A stretch of 64,000 nt of DNA from assembly GCA_018398585.1 (NCBI GenBank), contig JAGTTD010000020.1:23718350-23782349 (forward strand). Reading direction: 5' to 3'. The notes under the pieces were generated by a model that worked only from the letters and a program-made list of their open reading frames with translations, was not told the origin of the DNA and did not search any database. Position 1 is the stretch's first letter. Each line of letters starts with the position of its first letter. The DNA is from Simmondsia chinensis. Taxonomy: Eukaryota > Streptophyta > Magnoliopsida > Caryophyllales > Simmondsiaceae. Below, one piece after another: positions 11,960-21,959 of the stretch. Made by a program: the position numbers and the translations under genes.

Positions 11960-12330
11960 TTCCGGTATAACTTTTATAGGTGCCTAAGTTGAAATACAAT
12001 AAATTTTTTACTAGAAAATGTTAACTTAGATCATATTTTTGACAATATATACGTGACCTCCATCGGGATTCATTGGTTTTTTATTTTTTTTGCCAGAAAA
12101 TGGTAATGTCCTGAATGATTACGATAATATTTAGATATATTCGATAGTAATCCTTTTGTTAGAAAAATTAATATGCCACTTATGTTTTTCAGAATTACAT
12201 CTCATGTCAACATTTTCTTGCAAAAATTCATTTGAGTTCCAAAACAAAATCACTGAATTTTAGTACAAAGTATACAAATAATAAAATTTTTAAACTTTAA
12301 AATACTTCATTATATATATACCAATTAGCA
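11960..12330. repeat. 'Step-like' AT-rich dispersed repeat, second copy
   Basis: It carries the TGCCAGAAAATG, TTTGTTAGAAAAATT and AAAATACTTCATTATATAT phrases of the family first listed at 700-1015. Confidence 0.4.
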
Positions 12331-12352
12331 AATGGTACTTGTATCTGGGGGT

Positions 12353-12757
12353 ATAAATAAGCGGAGCCGGTTCATCATGAAGCTCGAAAAGCTCGGCTTG
12401 ATTTGAGCTCTAGCCGAGCTGAGCCCGAGCCTATTGAAGCTCGAGCTCGTAGGCTCGCAAGCCTAAATGAGCCTAAGCGAACTTTTTTTAATACAGTATA
12501 TCTGCCTAAATATTGCCCAATGAATGCATTGGAGCCTAAATAAGCCGAGCCCGAGCTTAAACGAGACCAAACGAGCCTATATTGAGATTAAATGAGCCGA
12601 AATATTGCAAGCCTAGTTTGAAAGTTCACCGAGCTTAGATCGAGCCGAGTCAAGCCCGAGCTTTTGAAGAGCCGAGCTCGAGCACGAATTTTTAAAGCTT
12701 AAAGCTAACTAGCTGAGCCTTGAGCCTGGCAGGGCTCGGCTCGGCTCAAATACACCC
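12353..12757. mobile_element. GAGCTCG-rich TIR element, best copy
   Basis: About 405 bp. The left end GGGGGTATAAATAAGCGGAG and the reverse complement of the right end, AGGGGTGTATTTGAGCCGAG, form imperfect terminal inverted repeats. The interior is a near-palindrome of AGCTCG/CGAGCT words around an AT-rich centre (TTAATACAGTATAT). There is no ORF of interest. It is the reference copy for about fifteen relatives in this window; its transposon class is not evident. Confidence 0.65.
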
Positions 12758-12794
12758 CTACTTGTATCGTCAAAGCACATAAAAGCTCTATCAT

Positions 12795-13075
12795 TGCCGA
12801 TAATGTTTCCATAATATTATAACAACAATTATAAATATCAAAAATATTTTTCGAGATTGAGGGAAAATGATCCTTAATGAATGGGAAAACATTTTCCTTC
12901 ATAAAAAAAAAAATGTTTCCCATAGTAATGTCACATCTCAACCTGACTAATCATATAATATTGTAGAGTAAAACCAATTTTTTTTTAATTAAAAAGAGAA
13001 AAGTTTTATAAAAAAATATTTTACAAATGCAAAATTTTTGTAAGAAAAATATTTTTCCTTCAAATAAACGCCAGT
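12795..13075. mobile_element. MITE family 3, diverged copy
   Basis: GAGGGAAAATGATCCTTAAT, ATTTTCCTTCATAAAAA and a right arm of GAAAAATATTTTTCCTTC fit the family, but the ends are poorly kept. Confidence 0.35.
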
Positions 13076-13104
13076 TAAAAACTTGGAGAATATACAACAC
13101 TGTT

Positions 13105-13478
13105 GTTAAACACTTTACATATGAATATAGTTAAGATGTCCCACATTAGAATTGGGAAAGAACCGGTTGCCGGGCTACATTACTGTGGATAAGCGGATAA
13201 GCTTTTCAAGTTGAGGGTCTTCGGAAACAGCCTTCCTTCTGGGCAACCCTCAGAAGGGGAAAGGCTGCGTATATCTACCCTCTCCAGACCCTGCTTTTGA
13301 GGGAGCCCTTGAGGCACTGGGTTGTTGTTGTTGTTGTTTTTGTCCTACATTAGAATTGTCAGGGGAAAAAAAAAAACAGTGCATGTATCAACCTAATGAA
13401 TTGGTTTTACTACGGAACTCTGCTTAAATTTATATGTGGACCTCGTATATGTAAACTCTGTCGCTCGGGCCTAAATCC
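13105..13478 (+). mobile_element. TRIM-3-like element overlapping the PPR stop
   Basis: TTTACATATGAATATAGTTA, CATTAGAATTGG, AATTGGTTTTAC, ATATGTGGACCTCGTATATG and CTGTCGCTCGGGCC align in order with 55195-55372 and with the reverse complement of 48835-49025. A LINE tail is nested at 13155-13341. The right 60-70 bp of the element code, on the minus strand, for the last residues of the adjacent PPR protein. Confidence 0.6.
13155..13341 (+). mobile_element. RTE LINE tail with clear TSD
   Basis: It is flanked by 17-bp duplications GTCCYACATTAGAATTG at 13138-13154 and 13342-13358. It contains GGCTGCGTATATCTACCC and GGCACTGGG and ends in (TTG)n. Confidence 0.8.
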
Positions 13479-16433
13479 AAGTGAAACTTCACAATCATAC
13501 AAACTAATTTCTTCTATGTAACCTTCATTGCTCATCTCTCTTTGCAGCACGTCAAGCAGTGCATAGATCTCATCGTTCTTCAAGTGCGAATTATCTCCGG
13601 CTACGAAGACATGAACGCCGTCTTTCATAGTCATCCAACTACACCCGGCTTCCTTTTTTGCGGCTGCTAGCCTCATCGTGGACCGAGCCTTCGCCACGTT
13701 CCCCCACTTGCCTCCAGATGCGTAAATATTCGCAAGAAGCACGTAATTCACCGCGTTTTCTGGTTCCGAATCCAATAGCATTTCTGCAGCCTTTCTTGCT
13801 AGTTTGTTGTATCGCCCGTTTGCCCGGGAACAAGCCCCTAAGACTGTTCTCCATATAAGGATGTTTGGGCTCATGGGCATTTTGTTAATGAAATCGTCTA
13901 TCTTGTCGAGCTGACCTGATCGCCCGAGCAGGTCGATCATACACGAGAAGTGCTCGACTCGAGGAGCCAACCCGTAGTCCTCGCTCATAGATTTGAAATA
14001 CAAGAACCCTTCTTTGACTAATCCAGCATGGCTACAAGCCGTTAGGATCCCAACAAAAGTGACCTGATCTGGTGTTAGCCCAGATGCCTTTAGTTCGCTG
14101 AAAAGTTGAAACGCTTCGTTTGCGTCTCCATGACGCGCATAAGCTGATATCATCGAATTCCAAGAATATACGTTCTTCACGGGCATTCTGTCGAAGAATC
14201 TCAAGGCATAGTCTATTCGTCCGCATTTTGCGTACATGTCAACAAGTGCACTTCCTACAACAACATCAGACTCTAGACAAGCCCTTATTTGACAAGCGTG
14301 AACCTCCATTCCACGTTCTAGCGTCGCATCTGAGGCGCATGCGCTAAGAACGATTGCAAAGGTGAACTGGTCTAACCTCCAACCGTTTTGCATCATGACC
14401 CAGACGAGATCCATTGCCTTGGGCAATTGATCGTTATGGATGTAACCCGATATCATGGAATTCCAACTTATCTCGTCCTGTCTCTCAGACATTCTAGAAA
14501 AAACCCGTTCACAGTCTTCCATTTCGCCACACTTCCCGTAGCACGCGATAAGTGCGTTCTCGACAGAAGTGTCATTTACAGTTTGGTATTTGAACGCTAG
14601 AGCGTGAATTTGATGGCATAGCTGAGAGTACGAAAGAGAGGATGTTGCTGAAAGGACGTTCACGAAGCTCACCCTACTAAGACCCCATCCTAATCTCATC
14701 ATGTCCAAGAAACACATAATGGCTTCTAAAACTGACGCATCTGAGTCAGCCAACGCACCGATCATTGTATTCCACGAAACTTGATCATATGTCCGCATCG
14801 ATGAGAAAATATTCTTACATTCCGTCAGATTTTTTGCGTTTGTGTATAGTCCAAGAAAAGCGTTTGAAACCGATACTTCTGAATCCATTCCCAACTTCAG
14901 TCCTTCACAGTGTACTTGTTTGCCGTCCCTAATCCAACCCAAGCTCGCACAAGAACTCAAAGTGCTAATTAACGCAAAATTCGAAGGCCTCACTCCAGTT
15001 TTCCTCATCCTACAAAAGTTTTCTACGGCTTCTTTGTGACATTCATTTTGGTCGAGACCCGCTATCAACGAATTCCAAGAAACTATGTCTCTTTCTTCCA
15101 TAAGCTCAAAAACCGAACAAGCATAGTCAATATCACCGCATTTTGCATACATATTCACCAGACCGTTGCCAATCGCAACCTTAGAATCACTTAACCCGTT
15201 TCTGATTGTGTAAGCATGAAACTCAGTACCCTTTCTTCTCCCTTCTTCTCGTACATCGAATTCCCCAAAAGAACTCAAAAGAATCACATAAGAATCAAGA
15301 TTTATTTCAACCAAATGTTTCATCTCCTTAAATACGTCTACCGCTGCTTCTCCTCGCTTTTGCTTCACCAACCCTGCCATTAGTCCATTCAACGAGACTG
15401 CATTCCGTACACTCATTCTCTCAAATATCTTCCTAGCATTGTCAATCAATCCAAACCTCGCAAACCCACTAACCAAAGCACTCCCCACATACAAATCTCG
15501 TAAAAATCCAAACTTTTCTACGCTCGCAAGCAGCTGCTCAAGCACAAAAAAACCGAACTCCACATAGGAAGACGCAGCTGTTATTAAGCTACCAAATGTG
15601 TATTCATTAGGCCTAAAACCGTCATTTTGCATTGCAGATAACAACTCAACCGCAGAACCCGCTTCAACCTTTTGACAATACACCGAAATGATCGAATTCC
15701 ACGACACCGAATTCCTACATTGAATCTCATCAAACACTTTCCAAACACAATCAAGACACCCAACCCAACAACTTGCATACATTGACATCAAACTATTACA
15801 CACAACAACATCAGACGAAAACCAAGTTTTCGATATCAACCCATGAATTTGCAACCCAAACTTCACCCCGCTCGGTCCCGACTCTTGACAAGCTCTTAAC
15901 GCGCTCCCAATCGCGTATTGATGAGGAACAAAACCCAAATAAATCATATCTCTAAACAAAACATAAGCCTCATAATCCATCCCATTTTGTGCATAACCCG
16001 TAATCAAACAAGCCCAAGTAACCACATTTCTCAGAGGCATTTCATCGAACACCTTCCGTGCAGCATTCAAATCACAAATTCTCACATAAACATTAATCAA
16101 AGTGTTGTTCAAGAACAAATCCCAATCAAACCCATGTTTCAAAATCATCAAATGAAGCTGAATTGCTTCATCAATTGACCTAGAATCACGATATTTGAAC
16201 GAAAGAAAGTGGCGAAGTTCAATGTTTTGTGAGGGTTCCAGAGAGTGAAAGGAAGAATAAGAGAGAGAATGAGATTGATTGTGATGAATGAATGAATTTA
16301 GTGAATAAATTAAGGGTTTTATGAAGTGGGATTTAGGGATTTTGAGATTGAAATTGGGAGAACTTGATAGGAAAATTGAAAAGAGAGAGAATTGCTTGAA
16401 GAAGAGCCTTGTTGTGAGACATCCACTGGACAT
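13410..16433 (-). CDS. MEF7: PPR editing factor (MEF7-like) that has lost its DYW domain
   Basis: PLS-class pentatricopeptide proteins bind organelle transcripts and specify C-to-U editing. This single exon encodes 1007 residues: a basic, Ser/Phe-rich leader likely to be an organelle transit peptide, then a long array of PPR motifs (WNSLIAGL, WNTMIGAL, VDMYAKCGRIDYA), then E and E+ motifs. The stretch AVNYVLLANIYASGGKW..KKEAGCSWMTMKDGVHVFVAGD..SH matches Arabidopsis MEF7 (At5g09950) as I recall it. MEF7-type proteins continue into a DYW deaminase domain. Here the alignment stops at about residue 982 (SLYDCE), and the final 25 residues are mostly read from a TRIM-3-like repeat with its own stop codon. 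No HSEK, CxDCH or terminal DYW-type motif is found nearby. The PPR part is open throughout; the deaminase function is lost or must be supplied in trans. Confidence 0.88.
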   Translation of the reverse strand: MSSGCLTTRLFFKQFSLFSIFLSSSPNFNLKIPKSHFIKPLIYSLNSFIHHNQSHSLSYSSFHSLEPSQNIELRHFLSFKYRDSRSIDEAIQLHLMILKHGFDWDLFLNNTLINVYVRICDLNAARKVFDEMPLRNVVTWACLITGYAQNGMDYEAYVLFRDMIYLGFVPHQYAIGSALRACQESGPSGVKFGLQIHGLISKTWFSSDVVVCNSLMSMYASCWVGCLDCVWKVFDEIQCRNSVSWNSIISVYCQKVEAGSAVELLSAMQNDGFRPNEYTFGSLITAASSYVEFGFFVLEQLLASVEKFGFLRDLYVGSALVSGFARFGLIDNARKIFERMSVRNAVSLNGLMAGLVKQKRGEAAVDVFKEMKHLVEINLDSYVILLSSFGEFDVREEGRRKGTEFHAYTIRNGLSDSKVAIGNGLVNMYAKCGDIDYACSVFELMEERDIVSWNSLIAGLDQNECHKEAVENFCRMRKTGVRPSNFALISTLSSCASLGWIRDGKQVHCEGLKLGMDSEVSVSNAFLGLYTNAKNLTECKNIFSSMRTYDQVSWNTMIGALADSDASVLEAIMCFLDMMRLGWGLSRVSFVNVLSATSSLSYSQLCHQIHALAFKYQTVNDTSVENALIACYGKCGEMEDCERVFSRMSERQDEISWNSMISGYIHNDQLPKAMDLVWVMMQNGWRLDQFTFAIVLSACASDATLERGMEVHACQIRACLESDVVVGSALVDMYAKCGRIDYALRFFDRMPVKNVYSWNSMISAYARHGDANEAFQLFSELKASGLTPDQVTFVGILTACSHAGLVKEGFLYFKSMSEDYGLAPRVEHFSCMIDLLGRSGQLDKIDDFINKMPMSPNILIWRTVLGACSRANGRYNKLARKAAEMLLDSEPENAVNYVLLANIYASGGKWGNVAKARSTMRLAAAKKEAGCSWMTMKDGVHVFVAGDNSHLKNDEIYALLDVLQREMSNEGYIEEISLYDCEVSLGFRPERQSLHIRGPHINLSRVP

Positions 16434-16535
16434 TGTAGAATGTAGAAGAAAGATGAAAATTCATGCTTTTTGGCGCTTCAATTTCTTAGAGGAGCGGAGC
16501 CCGATTAGCCGGTAAATCCCTGCCTATGCGACCAT

Positions 16536-17574
16536 TGATACAGACTGAACGAGATTTCATCCCAAAACCAATTGGCAATGAGTGTAGTAACTCCTTGGCA
16601 TATATATATTGGCCCACCCTTTCATAAATCACCGATGTGGAATGGGGTCTTTTTCCTGTATCAAACCACCACGCTTCTGCATCTCGCGTCCTCGCGAGTT
16701 GGCTTTGCACTAGATTTCTAGTCTCGGGCGGGCACTGCAATTCCGACGTCACCACCACGCGATGGACATGGCTTTGCACTAGAGTTATTCTAGTCATGGG
16801 CGAACACTGCAATACCGACGTAACCATTCGAGATTCGGAAAGCTACATCGGTTCTTTTTGAAAGGTGGCAATCGACCTTGAAACATGTCACGCATAGGCC
16901 CCCATAAGACTATTGAGTGACATCGGCCCCCCATATGACCGGCAATTCACGGCACAAGATCGGTGGCTTTGATACCAATGATACAGACCGAAGAAGGTTC
17001 CATCCCAAAACCAATTGGCAATGAGTGGAGTAACTCCTTGGCATATATATTAGCCCACTCTTTCATAAACCACCAATGTGGGATGGGGTCTTTTTCCTGT
17101 ATCAAACCACCACGCTTCTGCATCTCGCGTCCTTGTGAGTTGGCTTTGTACTAGATTTCTAGTCTCGGGCGAACACTGCAATTCTAACGTCACCACCACG
17201 CGATGGACATGGCTTTGCACTAGAGTTATTCTAGTCCCAGGCGAACACTGCAATACCAACGTCACCATTTGAGATTCGGAAAGCTACATCGGTTCTTTTT
17301 GAAAGGTGGCAATCGACCTTGAAACATGTCACGCATAGGCCCTCATAAGACTATTGAGTGACATCGGCCCCCCATATGACTGGTGAACGGCATCGGCCCC
17401 CCATATGACCGGCAATTCACGGCACAAGATCGGTGGCTCTGATACCAATGATACAGATCGAATGAGGTTCCATCCCAGAACCAATTGGCAATGAGTCGAG
17501 TAACTCCTTGCCATATATATTGGCCCACTCTTTCATAAACCACTGATGTGGGATGGGGTCTTTTTCCTGCATCA
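16536..17574 (-). mobile_element. TRIM-1: miniature LTR retrotransposon with three LTRs
   Basis: Three direct repeats of 126-128 bp at 16536-16663, 16979-17104 and 17449-17574 begin TGATRCAG and end CTGTATCA on the minus strand. Two non-coding internal segments separate them. The 17449-17574 LTR is followed, on the minus strand, by a primer-binding site for initiator Met-tRNA. No gag-pol is present. The LTR nearest the PPR gene lies in the same orientation, 102 bp from its ATG, and carries a GGCCAATATATATATG block that could act as CCAAT/TATA. Confidence 0.85.
17434..17447 (-). other. Primer-binding site of TRIM-1
   Basis: On the minus strand it reads TGGTATCAGAGCCA, the complement of the 3' end of plant initiator Met-tRNA. 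A one-base variant is at 16964-16977 beside the middle LTR. Confidence 0.8.
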
Positions 17575-18585
17575 AATATACTATGAAAACTAATTAAGTT
17601 AGAGATTTCTCAAGAAGAGGTTCAAGGATGAATCGAACTCCATAACTTTTAGCCTAAATCAACATTCTATCCACTCACTTGTCTCCTATTAGTAAGACAA
17701 GGCCTTGATGGATAAAATATTTTCAAAATTATCAAAGAAAACTATTTACCAAGTGATATTCAGTGAAATTTTTTTTGTTGTTTTTTATTTTTATTTTTTT
17801 AAAATCTAAGTGGAGTATTTGGAGTATAGTTTTTACTACATTTATACACATGCATGTATGTATTTTTTATTTTTTAAATCTATCTATTATATTATTACAA
17901 AACCCTCACTCCCTATAAATTCCCTCCTAAAAATTCTCCATTCTAAGAATCATACAATTCTATATCATTTCATCACAAAGTGACCCACCAAAAACCATCC
18001 ATTAAGAAAAAGACATATGTCTTGATGAAAGAACGTATCTTTTAATAAAGAACGTATCTTTTAGTAAATAGGTATTTTCTTTGATATGTTTCTTAGTAAA
18101 GAGACATGTCTTTTAGTGAAGAGATGATGCATCTATTAAAGAAGAGATATGTCTATTAATGAAAAGTCATGTTTACTGACTAAAGGACTCGACCATTAGT
18201 GTTTTGATGGAAGTCACCCCTCTTCTCTATAAATAAGATCCCGGGTCTTTGTCTACCACAATATATAAACCTATGAACATGAAAGATAAAAAGTGGTTAA
18301 GAGGGAGAAATCACATTTCTTCCCTGTTTATACACAACGGTCAATTAATGATTGCTATTAGTTAAGATATGTTCTTAATCTTAATGTGTGAAAATCATAA
18401 AGTTCAAAATCTGTCGTAATTTTTATAATACGCACTAATGTTTATGTATAATACAATTGTAATGTGATAATATAAAAAATTAAAAAATACAAACACCTTC
18501 GTGCATCGAACGGGCGTTTATGATAATAAAAAAATTAAATTAAGTTATTTATTGAATATTTAAATTAAGTTATATGTTATTTTAT
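17575..18585. other. Unassigned non-coding region
   Basis: No coding signal. Between 18000 and 18180 short words related to GAGACATGTCTTTTAGTGAA are repeated. They are followed by CTATAAATAA at about 18228 and a leader-like stretch, which together resemble an LTR promoter. I find no second copy, primer-binding site or coding region, so I do not assign it. Confidence 0.3.
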
Positions 18586-18589
18586 AATG

Positions 18590-19443
18590 GATAATATTCA
18601 TATAGATCCCTCGAACTACTGTTCAAAATCAAAATGAACCCCCGAGCTTTTAATTTCATCAAAGACATTGCTGAGCTATTGATCAAATTCAACGTGACCT
18701 CTTAACTTCTAATTTCATCATAAACACCCCTAAACTATTAGTTAAGATCAATGTAACCCCTAACTTTTAAATTATATCAAGGACACCCTCCGAACTATTA
18801 AAGAAGATCAATTTAATTCCTTAATTTCAAATTTTACCGTAGACATCCGAAACTATTTAAAAAATAGAAAAAATTCGGGTAATATGTATTCTACAAAGAT
18901 CTAAGAGGTATGCTAAGCTTTTGTAACTTTTTTTTCAGATATTTTTCCTGTAACTCCATTAGAGTTTCATTAAATTATGCTGATATAGTAAGTAAAATAA
19001 AAAGAAAATATCCCAAATATAATTTTACTATCATCTATATTTAAATTATTTAAAAATGATTGTAAAAATAAAACTTCTAAAACTACCAATAAATAGTTTT
19101 GGAAATAAAAAAAATAATATTTTTATATAAAAAATTATTAAAATTCTTTTTTGATATGTAAGATTGCTTTAAATATAATTAAAATTTCCATCCTTAGTTG
19201 TATTATTTTTCAAGTATCCAATTAGTTTAATTTAACAGAATCCTAAAGGAATTATGAATTATATTATCAAATCTAAGGAAACTTTGAACCAAAATTATTT
19301 CAGTTTTCTTAATTGTTCTGTCTTTGATATAATTTTTAAAGTTGAGAGGTCAAATTAATTTTTACCAATAGTTTAAAGTGTCTTTAATAAAATTGAAAGT
19401 TCGGGAGGTCACTTTATGTTTGACCAATAGTTTAGAGTGTCTC
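18590..19443. mobile_element. Fold-back repeat, family 7
   Basis: The left arm (TTTTAATTTCATCAAAGACA, CTATTGATCAAATTCAACG) and right arm (GACCAATAGTTTAGAGTG, GTCTTTAATAAAATTGAAAG) are inverted relatives around an AT-rich core. The right end continues after a LINE insertion at 19788-19820. A fragment recurs at 47940-48075. Confidence 0.5.
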
Positions 19444-19787
19444 TTCCTCCTGGCGCACTTAGGTTGTATACTTGCTCTCATGAGCCGCTACTTGCCTACC
19501 TACCTATCTTTTGATTTCTGCTTGATTTTTTATATCTACTTGATGTGACTTGCTTTGAGTTTGTTGTTTTGCTCGCTGTGTGTTTTGCCCTACTCATGCT
19601 TTGATGCTTTCCTGCTGCCAGGTCACATACTATATACTGTGAATCAGCCTCTCATGTTGGGGGTCATCGGAAATAGCCTTTCTTCAAGGTAGCCTCCTAA
19701 AGGGGGAAGGCTGCTTACATCTATCCCCCCAGACTCTGCTTTTACGGGAACCCTTGCAGGCACTAGGTTTGTTGTTGTTGTTGTTGT
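19444..19787 (+). mobile_element. RTE LINE 3' UTR plus tail
   Basis: About 200 bp of pyrimidine-rich 3' UTR (TACTTGCCTACCTACC, CTGCTGCCAGGTCACATAC) precede the standard tail and (TTG)n. Duplications AGTTTAGAGTGTCTC (19429-19443) and AGTTCAGAGGGTCTC (19788-19802) flank it. Confidence 0.7.
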
Positions 19788-20229
19788 AGTTCAGAGGGTC
19801 TCTATTAATATTACCCTTTTATAAATGTGAGGCCAAATTGATAACAAAAAAGTTAAATTGGGGTATTTTATTAAGTTTATAACTTTATTTATAAATATCT
19901 TTATATGTATTTCACAATAAAAGACTAACTACAGCAGCTAATTTTATCAAACATTTATATTCACTTATTTATTTACGAACCAACATGTAACAGCTAACAG
20001 TTTACGCCAAACATAATCTTAGAGATAAATTAGTCAGTTCAGTAATAATTTCAACTTAAATTAGCCAATTATATATTTTGGAAAAAAAAAAAATTCAATT
20101 GTGCCGATCAATTGAACCCTCAAAGAAGACCAAATTTTATTTGAATGTACGTATAGAAGGTTTTAAAGTCGAACATGTATTTAGCAAAGCATCTGTAGTA
20201 AAAAATAGTTTAAATTTTAAGAGAACACT

Positions 20230-20753
20230 ACAACAACAACAACAGACCCAGTGCCTCCAAGGGCTCCCGCAAAAGCAGGGTCTGGGGAGGGTAGATGTAC
20301 GTAGCCTTCCCCCTTCAGGGGGCTACCCTGAAAAGAGGCTGTTTTCGAAGACCCCCAGCCTAAAAAGATAGTCTGCATCGATCAGCCAAAGACATGGCAA
20401 CAGGAAAAGCATCAGGATATAAAGAAAATAATATAGAGAAAATGATAAAGATAAAGAAAATGATAAAGATAGAGGATATAAATAGAGGTAGAAGGGATAA
20501 AGAAAAAGAGTGAGAAAGGAATAGATAAGGTAGAGACAAAGACTACCCTACTGCAGCCGGAACATCTGATACCCTTATGCTAGCCCTCCATTGGGCCCTA
20601 TCTAAGGCCATCTCCTCCCGAAAGTTTAGGTGGGTGAGGTCTTGTCAGATCGTCTCTAGCCATCTCTTCTTTGGTCTGCCTCTGCCTCTTCTGTCTAGAG
20701 TAGTAAGGGGTTGTTCGCATCTCCTGACTGGAGCGTTGTCCGATCTCCTTCAA
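20230..20753 (-). mobile_element. RTE-type LINE 3' end with residual RT ORF
   Basis: The minus strand reads the C-terminus of an RTE-clade reverse-transcriptase ORF: DRRGRGRPKKRWLETI, one in-frame stop (TGA), then QDLTHLNFREEMALDRAQW and RASIRVSDVPAAVG with its stop. An A-rich 3' UTR (GATAAAGAAAATGATAAAG) follows, then the shared tail and (TTG)n. Perfect 18-bp target-site duplications, AAATTTTAAGAGAACACT, lie at 20212-20229 and 20754-20771. The copy is 5'-truncated and dead, but it identifies the LINE family that owns the tail. Confidence 0.85.
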
Positions 20754-20974
20754 AAATTTTAAGAGAACACTGTTATATCGAAACTCAAAATATAGATTCA
20801 AAAATCTTAAAAAAAAAAACACTAAGATTTCAAAAATAATTATTACAAGAACAAGATGTTAGGAAAGACAATTTAAGAAACATGTGGATACAATAAGTTA
20901 TCCAAATAAATGGAGATACAACAAATTAACTTTTTTAGTGCTCAAAAAAAAAAAAAAGTGTGAGATAGTGAGAG

Positions 20975-21265
20975 TATGGGAGGGGTAAATCCGGACCCTC
21001 TATTATAATAGACGGTCAAGATTTCTTGAACATTAAAAAATAATAACAATTTTCGGTCAAGATTTGTTGAGTATTGAAAAAAAAAAACAAATTTTCTCCC
21101 TTACCCCTTCTTTCTTTCTGCTCCATGAAGGGGTATGGATCATAAATTGTTAATTTTTTTTAATGTTTAATAAATCTTGATCATCTATTACAACGAAGGG
21201 TTAGGATTCACCCCTCTTACTCTTTCATCATTTCATAAGAACGACACCATATATATATATATATA
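20975..21265. mobile_element. TIR element, TA-flanked, copy 3
   Basis: Same arms and CCCCTTCTTTCTTTCTG centre as 2008-2690; the right end abuts a (TA)n run at about 21249-21272. Confidence 0.6.
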
Positions 21266-21309
21266 TATATATGTTATATTTAAGTATATAAGTTATATTT
21301 AAAAGTAAG

Positions 21310-21870
21310 AGAAATTATCACTTAGATACCACGATATTTGGTCATTTATTGCCTGAATACCTTGACATTTTAATATGCACAATAAGATACCCTTAGTTTT
21401 TAAAATTTTATCACTTAAGTACTCTATGTGAGAATATGGTAAGTTTTTGTGAAAATTCGAACATGTTTTATCATAAAACGTTGATACAATACATAAATAC
21501 TATAGCATGTACGAGCTATACCAATTTTTTCAACGAAAATCAAATAGAATAGGAAAAAAAGTCCCTAAATTATGACATAAGATATAGGCACATTAGTGAA
21601 ATAATGAGGTCTGTTAGCATTTTACGATAAAAAATTATAAAATTATAATGTAAGATACCCATATATTGTTATAATTTTGTCCTATATTAGCAATTTTTAA
21701 TAAAAATATATAATTCGAAAAAATAGTACCTAATTGATAAAATTTTTAAACTTTAGGATACCTAAATAAAAAAAAAATTTAAATCCAAGGGTACCTCATT
21801 AAGTATATTAAAACTTTAAAATACTAAATAATAAATTATTAAACCTCATGATGTCTAAGTGATAAATTTT
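21310..21870. repeat. 'Step-like' AT-rich dispersed repeat, longest copy
   Basis: Multiple internal repeats of GGTACCTCATTA, TATATTGTTATAATTTTGT and CTAAGTGATAAATT. The element ends about 30 bp before the p24 promoter. Confidence 0.45.
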
Positions 21871-21901
21871 AACTATTTTTATATCCTATAAGAAAACCCA
21901 T

Positions 21902-21920
21902 CCAATTAGAGGTCGCCACG
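21902..21920 (+). promoter_or_regulatory. ERSE-I-like element of the p24 promoter
   Basis: CCAAT (21902-21906), exactly ten bases, then CACG (21917-21920) is the CCAAT-N10-CACG consensus of the ER stress response element. It overlaps CCACGTCA (21916-21923), an ACGT-core bZIP site. It lies about 40-60 bp upstream of the likely leader start. In plants this arrangement is known to be read by NF-Y plus bZIP28/bZIP60; occupation here is inferred. Confidence 0.55.
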
Positions 21921-21959
21921 TCACTTTGTATACGTAAAAACATGTACGATTCAAAGACT

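Noticed and set aside
12780..13400. DYW domain displaced downstream of the PPR stop
   Set aside because: All minus-strand frames were read; none contains HSEK, CxDCH or a terminal DYW-type motif, only MITE, LINE and TRIM sequence.
13639..16178. Several 60-86-residue frames within the PPR gene
   Set aside because: Shadows of the long minus-strand PPR frame.
17610..17710. Possible tRNA pseudogene (GGAGTTCGATTCATCC on the minus strand)
   Set aside because: A T-loop-like motif is present but no acceptor stem, D arm or A box can be paired.
18180..18300. Pararetrovirus-like promoter (CTATAAATAA with repeated upstream words)
   Set aside because: No viral coding region or second copy is present; a TATA box alone is not enough.
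20030..20100. Coding start at the 97-residue plus-strand frame near 20078
   Set aside because: It runs straight into the antisense LINE tail and has no protein-like character.
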